A stretch of DNA of 64,000 bases from Burkholderiales bacterium (GCA_024235795.1 JACKLR010000001.1:310001-374000); one strand, 5' to 3'; counted from the stretch's first letter, positions 36,957 through 45,986 are shown. Made by a program: numbers and translations. The notes: generated from the letters alone by a model not told the origin.

Positions 36957-37124
36957 TTATCGTGGCGGCCTTCTTCTGCCCGACAACCAAAATATAAGAG
37001 CCAATAATAATCCAATAAAAAAAGCTATTTTCGCCAACTCCACGGCAGTTCCGGCTATGCCCCCAAACCCAAGTACGCCAGCGATAATTGCTATAACAAG
37101 AAATACAACAGCCCAGTTGAACAT
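36957..37124 (-). CDS. DUF1328 (UPF0391) small membrane protein
   Basis: 55-residue protein MFNWAVVFLVIAIIAGVLGFGG..., with two hydrophobic helices and a basic tail GRRRPPR. This fits the DUF1328 family (UPF0391, YtjA-like), small membrane proteins often next to stress genes; their role is unknown. The ATG at 37124 has AAGGAG upstream at about 8 bases. It sits downstream of the copper-storage gene on the same strand. Confidence 0.85.
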   Translation of the reverse strand: MFNWAVVFLVIAIIAGVLGFGGIAGTAVELAKIAFFIGLLLALIFWLSGRRRPPR

Positions 37125-37247
37125 CAGCACTACTCCTTTTTATGTTGGTATTATGCTCGTTTTCCTAACCTGATTCAGGGCTCACGTATCAGCTTATGAT
37201 TTAGAATCAAAAATATTGACTATCATTTTTTCTTAGAAAGAATGGGA

Positions 37248-37583
37248 TTAGTTAAATATTTTTCGGCATTCCGCAGCACAGCGAATACATGATTCCGCGC
37301 ACCGTTTGCAGTGTTCCGTATCATGCTGTGCGCATTGCTCTGCGCACCAGTCACAAACTTGCGCACATATTTCGCAATACAACCGGGAAAATTTACTTGA
37401 CCGTACCAGCGCACGCATACACTGCAAGCAAGTTTCAATACATTCATAACAACAAACTGGACAATCGTTGTGACTTTCAACGCCAACCATAGCTGATAAA
37501 CATATTTCACAATCAATTGCACATGCTTGACAAGCCTGAATGCATTCTAAATATTCGCTGTTATTATTTAAATATGACTGCAT
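37248..37583 (-). CDS. Cysteine-rich four-helix-bundle copper-storage protein (Csp-like)
   Basis: 111 residues with 21 cysteines, most spaced as CxxC, CxxxC or CC so that they face the inside of a four-helix bundle (for example QACQACAIDCEIC, CPVCCYECIETCLQC, CKRCAESCIRC). This is the hallmark of the Csp family, which stores many Cu(I) ions. No signal peptide, so it would be a cytosolic Csp3-type protein. Ordinary for an organism with many copper enzymes. It is flanked by DUF1328 and small exported-protein genes on the same strand. Confidence 0.9.
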   Translation of the reverse strand: MQSYLNNNSEYLECIQACQACAIDCEICLSAMVGVESHNDCPVCCYECIETCLQCMRALVRSSKFSRLYCEICAQVCDWCAEQCAQHDTEHCKRCAESCIRCAAECRKIFN

Positions 37584-37631
37584 TGTCTAACCTCAAGTTG
37601 ACTCGTACTGCCAGTTTCCGCACACCATGAA

Positions 37632-37901
37632 TTATTCATCATCAATGACATTCGTTATTTCCTCATATTTATCTACAACTGCGTCAGTCGATTCTTGCAT
37701 TCGATTCTCGGCTTTCTGTTTTAAACATTCGGTTTCGCTTTTCAGACAAACCGCTTCTTCCAGGCGGTTCATTTTTTGATTGGCTTTACGTTCAGCGTCA
37801 TTTTTCAGATCTTGCATAGATTCTTGCATTGTTTCTACGCCATTTGCCAAAAATGGCAAGCACATCAATAGAATTGCTAGAAAATAAGATAATTTTTTCA
37901 T
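37632..37901 (-). CDS. Small exported helical protein, unknown function
   Basis: 89 residues beginning with a signal peptide (KKLSYFLAILLMCLPFLANG) and continuing as a charged helical stretch (ESMQDLKNDAERKANQKMNRLEEA) with two cysteines in SETECLKQK/AVCLKS. No family is recognised. GGAGACCG precedes the start. It belongs to the run of stress-like genes between DUF1328 and the coiled-coil protein. Confidence 0.7.
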   Translation of the reverse strand: MKKLSYFLAILLMCLPFLANGVETMQESMQDLKNDAERKANQKMNRLEEAVCLKSETECLKQKAENRMQESTDAVVDKYEEITNVIDDE

Positions 37902-37983
37902 TTCGGTCTCCTTAAATTAAGATCAATGCTACAAGCTGATATAACAGTTTCGAGTCAGTTCAGGCTAAAACAGGTTTTTCAAT

Positions 37984-38271
37984 TTACTTGAAACGATTGA
38001 CTGCATGCTTGAAAGAATCCGCCACACGGCCCCAGGCCGCTTCGATTCCATCGCGAACATCTTCCCACGCTTCTTCGCTGGCACTTTTCAGATCTTCATA
38101 TTTTTGTTTCATATCGTTACGTTCCGAACGAAGATTGTCGATTTGTTTATTCAGTTCAATCTGCGCATCGGCACTTGCCCCTGACAATTTGGCTTGCAAG
38201 GCATTAATGTCAGCATCCCATTCATCCAGTTTTGCCCGCATTTTTTGCAAATAAGCTTCTTTATCAGTCAT
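37984..38271 (-). CDS. Coiled-coil protein, sll1863-like stress family
   Basis: Soluble 95-residue protein MTDKEAYLQKMRAKLDEWDADINALQAKLSG... that is helical and coiled-coil throughout, with a short amphipathic tail (GVADSFKHAVNRFK-like). This looks like the sll1863 stress-response group; function is unknown. The start at 38271 follows AGGAGG at the correct distance; upstream in-frame codons reach 38301 without such support. A perfect 18-bp palindrome lies 90 bp upstream. Confidence 0.72.
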   Translation of the reverse strand: MTDKEAYLQKMRAKLDEWDADINALQAKLSGASADAQIELNKQIDNLRSERNDMKQKYEDLKSASEEAWEDVRDGIEAAWGRVADSFKHAVNRFK

Positions 38272-38361
38272 TACCATCCCTCCTGATGTGGTTAAAAACA
38301 TTAGTCTTCATAAAACTTGCAAAGACCGTTTAAAGAAGCTTACGCTTATCCCAATTTTTTG

Positions 38362-38379
38362 CATTATCAATTGATAATG
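38362..38379. promoter_or_regulatory. Perfect 18-bp palindrome upstream of the coiled-coil gene
   Basis: CATTATCAATTGATAATG at 38362-38379 is its own reverse complement. It lies between the Crp/Fnr-type regulator gene and the stress-type gene run, where an operator for a dimeric regulator is expected. It does not match the FNR box (TTGATnnnnATCAA) and its regulator is unknown. Confidence 0.5.
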
Positions 38380-38420
38380 TCGAATGAAAAAATTGATTGA
38401 CAGGTTAACAATTACGAGAA

Positions 38421-39161
38421 TTACAACGCAAGGGATGCTTTTCTAAGTGATGTGGGTTCAAGATAACTTTCATCAAAGTCAGCCAGCGCAGACAACATGG
38501 CAAGGTTTTGCAGAATAAGGCGCCCGGGTAATCGTTCAACTAACTGATGATTTTCAAGTTCCCGAAAAACACGGTGTGTATGAATATGACTGAGTCCCAG
38601 CGCATCGCTCAAAAGCAATTGATTGACGGGCAAAATAATTGCCTGTTCGCGTGTATAGCCACAAATACGCAACCGTCGATATAACTCTATAAGCAGATGC
38701 GCCATACGCTTGGCCGATCTTCTACGGCCAATTCTAACAATTTGTTCCTCAAGAATTCGTTCATCCTGACCCGCCATCCAGGCCAAAACAAGTGCTAATC
38801 GCGGCGCATCACGGAAAGTTGACACTAATTGGTCTGCCGGGAAACAGCCCAATTTCATGGTGCTGATCGACTCAACAGTATGCTCTGAATACTGGAAAAT
38901 AGGCGAAAACATTCCGATTATATCTCCCGGCAAAACAAAATTAACAATTTGCCGGTTGCCATTTTCCAACGTTTTATACTTGACGGCCCAACCACTTAAC
39001 ACGAAGAAGATTTGCTTTTGCAAATTGCCCGCATCAATAATGAATCTACCAGCATCAACGATTATTTCGCTTTTAATCAAACTTTCAGCATACGCAAAAT
39101 CATCTGAATCAAGTAATTCAAGTTTTTTGATACGATGCACAAAGGGAGAATACGAATCCAT
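38421..39161 (-). CDS. Crp/Fnr family transcriptional regulator
   Basis: 246 residues: a cyclic-nucleotide-binding-type beta-roll (residues ~25-140, FVLSGWAVKYKTLENGNRQIVNFVLPGDIIG) and a C-terminal winged helix (QAIILPVNQLLLSDALGLSHIHTHRVFRELE) with the DNA-recognition helix. No N-terminal FNR-type cysteines are seen, so it is not an Fe-S FNR. It is 33 bp downstream of the interrupted cti gene and upstream of the small stress genes on the same strand, so it may control them; this is inference. Confidence 0.9.
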   Translation of the reverse strand: MDSYSPFVHRIKKLELLDSDDFAYAESLIKSEIIVDAGRFIIDAGNLQKQIFFVLSGWAVKYKTLENGNRQIVNFVLPGDIIGMFSPIFQYSEHTVESISTMKLGCFPADQLVSTFRDAPRLALVLAWMAGQDERILEEQIVRIGRRRSAKRMAHLLIELYRRLRICGYTREQAIILPVNQLLLSDALGLSHIHTHRVFRELENHQLVERLPGRLILQNLAMLSALADFDESYLEPTSLRKASLAL

Positions 39162-39194
39162 TTTTTATTTTATCCGTTATCAAAAGCAATTTAG

Positions 39195-41485
39195 TTACCG
39201 GTTTTCAATCCGATTATAATCCAAAGCACCGTATTCGACTGGATCGTGGTCCAGGAAAGCCTTATGCAATTTGTCGCTAAAACGCCAGAAATGCTGATGT
39301 GAGCGCCTGATACCAAAATGACGCATAAGCTGACGATAGTCATTTTCGTTTTTCAGGCCGATTAGTTTCGTGATGAAATCTTCCAGCAGCTCCGACTCAA
39401 CCTGCCATAGGGCATCCGGATAGGCGCCGACAAATCCAGGCAATACAGTCAAATAATCCTCCTCCGGCAAGCGGTTAGTCTGTTCCAGCAACAAACTGGT
39501 TATATGTGTATGCGCGCTATTACGCAAAATGGTATAAACCTTATCGCCCCGCTTATTATCTATCACCATTAACAAACTCATTTCCGGCATTATGCTCGCC
39601 GATTCCCCCCGTAATGCATGGAGCTTTTTAAACAGCTGTCCGTGCTGCACCGGAACCGTGCCCGTTTCCAGCGCATAACGGGGCGATAAAACTTCGGTTA
39701 ATTTATGGCGCAGACTTTCATACAAATAGTGTTTAGCAGGCTTGTCGTCAGGATAAGTTATCCCCGGTTCGACGCTTAAATGCGCGTGACCATAGACATA
39801 GTCTTTTACGTCTTCGCCTGCTTCCCGGTACCAGTGTTCGCGCAAGGCGGTTCGCGCCTCACCGGGCAGTAATGCAAGAAAATTGAATTCACTCTCCATA
39901 CGCAAAAAATCCATATAAAGACGCGTTGACAGTTGATGCCCTATATTGCCGTAGACGTCAAAACCGGCCACGAGCAAATAGTGGATGCGTTCCAGAATAG
40001 GATAATCGATTAACCACGCAGTTTTTGGAGATTGACCGACAAGACCTTTTATTACAGTAGCGCTGTCAAAATGTCTGAAAACTGTCAATGCAGCGTTATG
40101 ATTGTGCCCATCGCCATCCCATACCCAGTCCAAATTCAATCCGGGACGGTCTTTTAGCAATGCATTGAGTCTTTTGCTTTTTTCATTCAGATAGGAAGCC
40201 TGCAATGTTGAATATTCGGTCCAATGACCCAGAATGCCGGCATTACTCTCCCGCTCTGGCGGCATTCTTAATTGCTCGCTTTGCTCACTCAAGAAGCGAT
40301 CGATATCAGCAAGCGCCTCCTCATCCGGATTGACAAAAAACACCCAGAAATGATCGTTAATCACACTCAATGCAACTTGTCCACGGCAGACCGCGCCTTT
40401 AATAAAACCATTTATCGTGAATCTTGCATGCTCCAACATGAAACGATATCGAATATTGGCCGGTATCGCAGAAAATGTTTTAAAGGGATTGGCCGCCAGT
40501 TCAGGGATATAGTCGGGCACGGTATCCACAATATAGGGCGTTTCAAAAAACAATGTCTTGAAGCGTTGCAGCCGTTCGCTGCTTAACGCGTAGGGCAGAT
40601 GACTTTTGGCAACAATGCTATGCTTTACTCGCTCCAGCCGATAATAAACCCTGTCGACTTCCGGATCATCATACGGCCGACGGGTACTGATAATGTGAAT
40701 TGCCTGTCCGGGCGGTGTGCGTGAACGTACGATTCTAAAGTAGGCCTGTACTGTACTGTTGTTCTTCTCCAGATCTTCAAAGTACAGATGCCCCAGAAAC
40801 AAATGCTCATAGATATAACGCGCAACCAGACGCTGTTTCGCCGAATCGCCATTCAGGAACTCTTCCCATGCATCAATCCGTTTCCGGTAAACAGCGTCCA
40901 ATCCCGGTAAAGCTGTCAAAGGCGCACCAATCTGCAACCAGTGTTTTAATAACTTAAATTCGGATGGCTCGATATTCGGCAAACCATAAGGCATGCCCCA
41001 GTCTGGATGAGAAGCGGCAAAGCGATCAAACTGATCGCTATCCGGGCAAATATTATCCGGGTTTAAGGAAAAATCAAAACGGTCGTCAGGAATAATTTCA
41101 TTATGCCCGGCGATCTTATCGAACGGATTCTGTTTCTTGAGTTTCAGTGTCTGATAAATCAGACTGCCTTGAAGGGGTTCAAGATGAGAATTTTCATTGA
41201 TAACCGGAAAAAAGTCCTTCTCTCTCCATTCGCTGACTGTATGCGCATCTTCGAATAAACGCGTCAATGGATCGGCGGTCAAACGTGTACCGTTATAAAC
41301 GGGCAGTTTATTGGCGCCACGGTTGATACCTTGAGCAGAAGTCAGATTTAATTGGCAGGGCGCGTCATAACAACCATGACAAACAATGCAACGCTTATCC
41401 AGTATTGGCCGAATCTGTTTGCGATACAGCAGACCCGGCTCCGAATCATCTGATACAAAACGATCTGGTATCGACGCCAAATCAG
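39195..41485 (-). pseudogene. cti: Cis/trans fatty-acid isomerase, 3' part, cut off from its start by an IS element
   Basis: Cti isomerises cis-unsaturated phospholipid acyl chains to trans in the periplasm, stiffening the membrane under stress. The c-type haem site CIVCHGC and the whole ~760-residue catalytic body are present. The ORF has no ATG and no ribosome site; codons run straight into the IS end at 41486, and the only start available is TTG at 41480. Joining across the insertion restores the frame to the signal-peptide fragment at 42689-42771: both sides share codons for PADLA from the duplicated target. So the intact gene was broken recently. The fragment may still be translated at low level, but without a signal peptide it would not reach the periplasm. 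Confidence 0.9.
41476..41485. repeat. Left 10-bp target-site duplication
   Basis: GCCAAATCAG directly adjoining the left IS end; identical copy at 42689-42698. Confidence 0.92.
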
Positions 41486-42688
41486 CAGGGCAATCGGGCT
41501 TAAATTACCCCAATAATTTTTAGCAAATAATCATTATCCCAGCCCGCCTTTAATCGTTTTGTTTTTACACCGACCTTTGACATTTTTTCTTTTTTTATCA
41601 GATTCAGAGCAATATGTCTGATAATAGCAAGATTAGCTGCGCTATGGCCTTTGCGTGTTCGATTACTGTCTTCGTCAAAGGCGATATCAAGAACCCAGTG
41701 TAAATTGTTTTCGATAGCCCAGTGAGCGCGAACAGCATGCTCCAGCTTGATAGGATTGCTGGCGCTTAGACTGCTAATGAAATAACGCGTTTCCTTGGAT
41801 ATTTTATTTTCTGATTCTCTTGTTGCTGTGACCTCAATGATGCTCTGCAGCCCCGGCCAGGAATGTCGTTCTTTTAACCATGCTATCTCATCTATTGCAC
41901 GAACAGTTCGTGTCTCAATGCGCCCATGTCCACCATCAACTGTTACCTTTGCGGCTTCTGGAGACAGTGACGATGCAAAATATGTGGCAACATCTTCATG
42001 CAAGCTTCCTTGGTTGCCTTTCAGGCTCAAAACATAATCTGCGTCTTGCTGAATAATCTGCCGGGCTATCTTCTTCTGGCAACCCATCGCATCAATTGTG
42101 ATCACGGTTCCTGTAATATCCAAGCGAGAGAGCAGTTTGGGAATGGCCGTAATTTCATTGGATTTGTCATCCACTTGAACCTGACCCAAAACCAGGCTAT
42201 TACGCTGCGCCCATGCGCTAACCATATGGATTGCTGCCTTTTTTGAGGCCCTGTCAATGCTACGCCTTATACATTTGCCGTCAATAGCAATGATCTCTCC
42301 ATCAGTCAAACGCGCTAAATCACAAACCCAGTTGGAAAAGCATTCGCTAAATTGCTCGGTGTCTATCACCATGAAAACTTCACCGAAGGTGTCATGAGAG
42401 GGTATTCCATGTTGCAGACCGAGTAATTCGGTAAACCATGCTTCTTTGGCTTTACCAAATTCTTCTATAGCCACCCAATTGTCCGCTCCACAAATAACCG
42501 CACAAAGTGAAATAAAAAATATATCTTGGAGTTGATGCTTCTTTTGTCTGTCTACTCTTGGATCTTCAATACTTGAAAAATGATGAATGATTGAAGCTGT
42601 TGGTTTGTCTGTCATTTAAAATCAAAATGATAGAGCTAATACCTCAACTTGTTTCTGTTTTCAAGTATTTTTAAGCACGATTGCCCTG
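41486..42688 (-). mobile_element. Complete ISAs1-family insertion sequence in cti
   Basis: 1203-bp element bounded by imperfect inverted repeats: CAGGGCAATCGGGCTTAAA at 41486-41504 and its near-complement ending CCCTG at 42670-42688. A perfect 10-bp direct repeat, GCCAAATCAG, flanks it at 41476-41485 and 42689-42698. It contains one transposase gene. The intact ends and exact target duplication indicate recent transposition. Confidence 0.93.
41500..42615 (-). CDS. ISAs1-family transposase
   Basis: 371 residues with the DDE catalytic core seen in the ISAs1/H-repeat group: IIAIDGKCIRRSIDRASKKAAIHMVSAWAQ, VITIDAMGCQKKIARQIIQQDADYVLSLKGNQ, and the later HWAIENNLHWVLDIAFDEDSNRTRKGHSAANLAIIRHIALN that provides the glutamate. 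N-terminal IEDPRVDRQKKHQLQDIFFISLCAVICGADNW is typical. It is full length and fills the element, so it is probably active. Confidence 0.93.
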   Translation of the reverse strand: MTDKPTASIIHHFSSIEDPRVDRQKKHQLQDIFFISLCAVICGADNWVAIEEFGKAKEAWFTELLGLQHGIPSHDTFGEVFMVIDTEQFSECFSNWVCDLARLTDGEIIAIDGKCIRRSIDRASKKAAIHMVSAWAQRNSLVLGQVQVDDKSNEITAIPKLLSRLDITGTVITIDAMGCQKKIARQIIQQDADYVLSLKGNQGSLHEDVATYFASSLSPEAAKVTVDGGHGRIETRTVRAIDEIAWLKERHSWPGLQSIIEVTATRESENKISKETRYFISSLSASNPIKLEHAVRAHWAIENNLHWVLDIAFDEDSNRTRKGHSAANLAIIRHIALNLIKKEKMSKVGVKTKRLKAGWDNDYLLKIIGVI

Positions 42689-42698
42689 GCCAAATCAG
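42689..42698. repeat. Right 10-bp target-site duplication
   Basis: GCCAAATCAG directly adjoining the right IS end; identical copy at 41476-41485. Confidence 0.92.
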
Positions 42699-42771
42699 CT
42701 GGATCAGTTGACTGACCCGTCTTACATGCTGCTAAAAAGCAACACAGTAATAACATGACAAATTTTTTCAA
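42689..42771 (-). pseudogene. cti: Cti, 5' fragment encoding a lipoprotein-like signal peptide
   Basis: Beyond the IS, the frame in line with cti reads KKFVMLLLCCFLAACKTGQSTDPADLA. It is a signal peptide with a lipobox (LAAC), so Cti of this organism may be a lipoprotein. The start is uncertain: TTG at 42771 or ATG at 42756, neither with a clear ribosome site. A MITE-like element ends 20 bp upstream of the TTG and may have displaced the native promoter. Confidence 0.8.
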
Positions 42772-42790
42772 AATTTCTTGTACCAATACT

Positions 42791-42967
42791 GGGGCTGTTT
42801 TCAATGAGTGAACTGTTTCTGCTGGCCCAGCCCAATGGGTTGTCCCTGAAATGGTGCCATGCCGCGTTATTCGTCGCTTATTTGGAATAACCAAACCACG
42901 CTTCTCATGCCTTGCCTGACACCATTTCAGGGACAACAGAAATAATTCACTCATTGAGAACAGCCCC
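42791..42967. mobile_element. MITE-like palindromic element upstream of cti
   Basis: About 177 bp with 31-bp near-perfect terminal inverted repeats, GGGGCTGTTTTCAATGAGTG at the left and its near-complement ending in GCCCC at 42967. A second, perfect 17-bp inverted repeat lies inside at 42840-42856 and 42920-42936. No transposase is coded, so it would be moved in trans by an IS whose identity I cannot name. Confidence 0.7.
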
Positions 42968-43151
42968 TAAGCCAATGAAGTCGCATCAATAAAATACCAC
43001 CACTTAGAACAACACCGGAACACATACACTTTTAACCACATTAATACTACCTGTTTTGCGAGAAAGATTGCGGAAGGATAACATTAACGAACAAACACAT
43101 TACCCGATCCCGAGAGTGCAGTTAATCAACATGATAGCGGCGCGATAAATT

Positions 43152-44462
43152 TCACGGCCTTACAATTAGTCGTTTTTCCGGAAACTGAATACAAAATTCA
43201 CTCCCCTTGCCGATAATGCTGTGAATTTTGAGGCGGGCCTGATGACGATTGAGAATATGTTTTACGATTGCCAGCCCAAGTCCGGTTCCACCTGTTTCTC
43301 TTGAACGGCTGTTGTCGGCCCGGTAGAAACGCTCGGTCAAGCGTGGAATATGCTCCTGTTCGATCCCGACACCGGTATCGCGGACAGAAAACATGCCTTT
43401 TCCTTCGCTGACCTCCCAGTGGATATCGATTTTACCGCCTTCGGGTGTATAACGAACCGCATTACTCACCAGATTACCGAATGCGCTGCGCAACTCCTCC
43501 CGGCTGCCCAGGATGTAGTCTTCACTGTCCACGCTCAGGTTGATGGTATGCTTTCCACCACTTAACGATTCAGCTTCGTGATGCAATTCACGCAACAAAG
43601 ATGTCATATCGACTGCGCTTTCGCTCAATTTGTTGAGCGTGTTTTCCAGCCGTGAAAGCGTCAGCAAATCTTCAACCAGATGCTGCATCCGTACTGTCTG
43701 TTCGGTCATCGCAGTCAAGGCATGCTGCTGCATTTCATGATCAATTTTCGAATCGCCAGACAACATTTCGAGATAACCACCGATTACTGTCAACGGTGTA
43801 CGCAGTTCATGCGAAACATTGGCAATAAAATCCCGGCGCATCGCCTCGATTCTCTCATAGCTTGTGATATCCCGGCTAATCAACAGTTTTTGTTTATTGC
43901 CATAAGGAACAAGTTGCATCAACAGTGTCAGCCGGTGATGACGCATCTGTCTGAGCACCAGTGGCTTGCTGAATTTACCTGCAGCAAGGTATTCCACAAA
44001 AGACTGCTGGCGAACCATATTCGTAATCTGCTGGTCGACATCCAGCTCCAGATTTATTCCAAGATGCTTCTCGGCCACAGGGTCACACCATTCGATATGA
44101 TCACTCTCATCGAGAATAACAATGCCATCCGGCATAGCCGCAGTCACGCTTTGCAACTGTTTCAACTCGAGATTGATCAGTTGCTGGCTCTGATTTTGCG
44201 TACGTACATACCGCGCCAAATGCGCAAAAATATTATCCCAGATACCCGAACCGGCAGGTATGCTCGATGGCGTATGATTCGATACCAGTAGCCATTGCTC
44301 CAAAGCCACCAGGTGCTTTGTATGATGAATCACCAGTCCTAACAGGGCAATACTGAAAAAAGCCAGCCCGGCCAGCGCTCCAGCCAACGCTGCAATCAGC
44401 AATGCGATAATCGCGACCAGAAACACGCCACCCAGTCGTTGCCAAAAACCAAACACACTCAA
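43152..44462 (-). CDS. phoR: Phosphate regulon sensor histidine kinase
   Basis: Membrane sensor of the PhoR type: two closely spaced N-terminal helices (residues ~13-48), a PAS-like domain (DGIVILDESDHIEWCDPVAEKHLG), the HisKA domain with phospho-acceptor H218 in NVSHELRTPLTVIGGYLEML, and the ATP-binding domain (NLVSNAVRYTPEGG, DTGVGIEQEH, GGTGLGLAIVKHI). Length 436 is normal. It lies 16 bp downstream of phoB in the same operon. Under phosphate starvation it phosphorylates PhoB. Confidence 0.95.
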   Translation of the reverse strand: MSVFGFWQRLGGVFLVAIIALLIAALAGALAGLAFFSIALLGLVIHHTKHLVALEQWLLVSNHTPSSIPAGSGIWDNIFAHLARYVRTQNQSQQLINLELKQLQSVTAAMPDGIVILDESDHIEWCDPVAEKHLGINLELDVDQQITNMVRQQSFVEYLAAGKFSKPLVLRQMRHHRLTLLMQLVPYGNKQKLLISRDITSYERIEAMRRDFIANVSHELRTPLTVIGGYLEMLSGDSKIDHEMQQHALTAMTEQTVRMQHLVEDLLTLSRLENTLNKLSESAVDMTSLLRELHHEAESLSGGKHTINLSVDSEDYILGSREELRSAFGNLVSNAVRYTPEGGKIDIHWEVSEGKGMFSVRDTGVGIEQEHIPRLTERFYRADNSRSRETGGTGLGLAIVKHILNRHQARLKIHSIIGKGSEFCIQFPEKRLIVRP

Positions 44463-44478
44463 ATCCTATAAAAAACTT

Positions 44479-45186
44479 CTAATCGTCCCGGTCTGCATCA
44501 ATATCAGCAGAAAAACGATAACCAGCGCCTCTGACTGTCTTGATCAAACCATCTTTTCCCACTTTTTCCAGCGCCTTGCGCAAACGCCGAATATGCACAT
44601 CGACCGTTCTTTCTTCAACAAAAACATGATCGCCCCATACCCGGTCAAGCAATTGACTGCGGGAATAAACACGTTCGGTATGCGCCATCAAAAAATACAG
44701 TAAACGATACTCAGTCGGCCCCAACTCCACTTCGTCATTTCCCACTGCAATTCGGTGCTTGACCGGATCAAAAACCAGTCCATCAATTTCTATAATTTCA
44801 TTCAGAGTTTCAGGCGCGCGTCGGCGCAGCACTGCCTTGACACGGGCAATCAATTCACGCGGAGAAAAGGGTTTGGTGACATAATCATCCGCACCGATCT
44901 CAAGCCCCCTGATCTTGTCACTTTCATCTGCGCGGGCGGTCAACATAATAATGGGAATCAACCGGGTCCGCGCGTCGTTACGCAAAATACGCGCAAAATC
45001 TATTCCCGACATGTTGGGCAACATCCAGTCCAACAGGATCAGATCGGGCAATGCATCATTGATAGACTGCATCGCCTCTTCCGCGTTAGTCACACAAACA
45101 GCAGTATAACCAGCCTGTTCCATATTAATTGTAATCAATTTCTGAATAGCGGTTTCATCTTCGACTATCATGATCTTGGCGGACAT
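44479..45186 (-). CDS. phoB: Phosphate regulon response regulator
   Basis: OmpR/PhoB-type regulator: receiver domain with phospho-acceptor D53 in LLDWMLPNMSG and conserved K near 105 in YVTKPF; winged-helix DNA-binding domain ending GLIKTVRGAGYRF with recognition helix in ERTVDVHIRRLRK. Length 235 is normal. First gene of the phoBR operon. The region upstream includes the repeat element at 45254-45517. Confidence 0.96.
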   Translation of the reverse strand: MSAKIMIVEDETAIQKLITINMEQAGYTAVCVTNAEEAMQSINDALPDLILLDWMLPNMSGIDFARILRNDARTRLIPIIMLTARADESDKIRGLEIGADDYVTKPFSPRELIARVKAVLRRRAPETLNEIIEIDGLVFDPVKHRIAVGNDEVELGPTEYRLLYFLMAHTERVYSRSQLLDRVWGDHVFVEERTVDVHIRRLRKALEKVGKDGLIKTVRGAGYRFSADIDADRDD

Positions 45187-45253
45187 CTGGAGATACCTGT
45201 TAATATTTACTCATTTTCCATTTAAAGATTTGCAAACAATTGCATTATCAACC

Positions 45254-45517
45254 AGTACTCCTTCAGCCTGATATTGCCTGGTACAGTTGACTTTCCAGTG
45301 TTACTGGCAAGGCAGGGCTTGCAGGCAATGGTCATTCCCTTGTCAAGAGGCCTAACACAGCCAGTGACACTGAAAAATTAACCCGCAGGGCGCTCACAAG
45401 ATATCCTGTCACTACGTTGCAGCACTTGTCAATGGAACAACCATTGGCGCATACCGCATCTTGTGTCAAAATATCTTGTGAGCGCTGATCCGGGCAATAT
45501 CAAGTTGAAGGAGTGCT
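45254..45517. repeat. Nested palindromic (MITE-like) element between phoB and the DUF971 gene
   Basis: About 264 bp. The outer 28-bp inverted repeat has arms at 45254-45281 and 45490-45517 matching at 24 of 28 positions. An inner perfect 15-bp inverted repeat, GCGCTCACAAGATAT at 45390-45404 and its complement at 45471-45485, and an AGTGTnACTGGC pair also exist. No gene or transposase is encoded, so it is a non-autonomous or structural repeat. Confidence 0.7.
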
Positions 45518-45566
45518 AATCTGCGCCTAATATTAAAAAAGAACCATTTAAAATACTTAAAAAGCT

Positions 45567-45986
45567 ATGGCCGGTTTATCTAAAAATGCGCCCGTTCCCA
45601 CAGAAATCAAATTTCACAAAAAGTCGAGAATACTCGATATTACATTCTCGGATGGCAAAAAATTTCAATTCAGCTGCGAATTTTTACGCGTTCATTCACC
45701 TTCAGCCGAGGTGAGTGGCCACAGCCCCGGCCAGGAAATTCTGCAAACCGGTAAGAAAAATGTCAATATTCTGAAAATAGACCCTGTCGGCCATTACGCT
45801 ATTCAACCGTTTTTCAGCGACGGACATAACACGGGGCTTTATTCCTGGGATTTACTCTACAAATATGGGCTTAATCAGGATAAAATGTGGCAAGACTATT
45901 TGGAGCGGCTGAAAGAAGCCAATGCAACTCGTGAGTCCGATACTGATAACAACACTGCAAGCCATCGAGGTTGCCAACATCATTGA
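45567..45986 (+). CDS. DUF971 protein (gamma-butyrobetaine hydroxylase-like N-terminal domain)
   Basis: 139 residues, with the DUF971 core TEIKFHKKSRILDITFSDGKKFQFSCEFLRVHSPSAEV and the later VGHYAIQPFFSDGHNTGLYSWDLLYKYG. These domains may bind zinc or act in Fe-S or quinone-related chemistry; the role is not settled. It lies 65 bp upstream of ubiE and is on the same strand, an arrangement frequent in betaproteobacteria. Confidence 0.9.
   Translation: MAGLSKNAPVPTEIKFHKKSRILDITFSDGKKFQFSCEFLRVHSPSAEVSGHSPGQEILQTGKKNVNILKIDPVGHYAIQPFFSDGHNTGLYSWDLLYKYGLNQDKMWQDYLERLKEANATRESDTDNNTASHRGCQHH

Noticed and set aside
38362..38379. FNR-type operator
   Set aside because: The palindrome reads ATCAATTGAT rather than TTGATnnnnATCAA, so it is not an FNR box; kept only as an unassigned palindrome.
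42661..42954. 97-codon ORF spanning the IS end and MITE-like element
   Set aside because: Its first half is repeat-element sequence and its last codons lie in the IS; only the stretch matching the cti signal peptide is real.
45254..45517. CRISPR array
   Set aside because: The repeats here are inverted pairs and not regularly spaced direct repeats; no CRISPR-like array was seen anywhere in the window.
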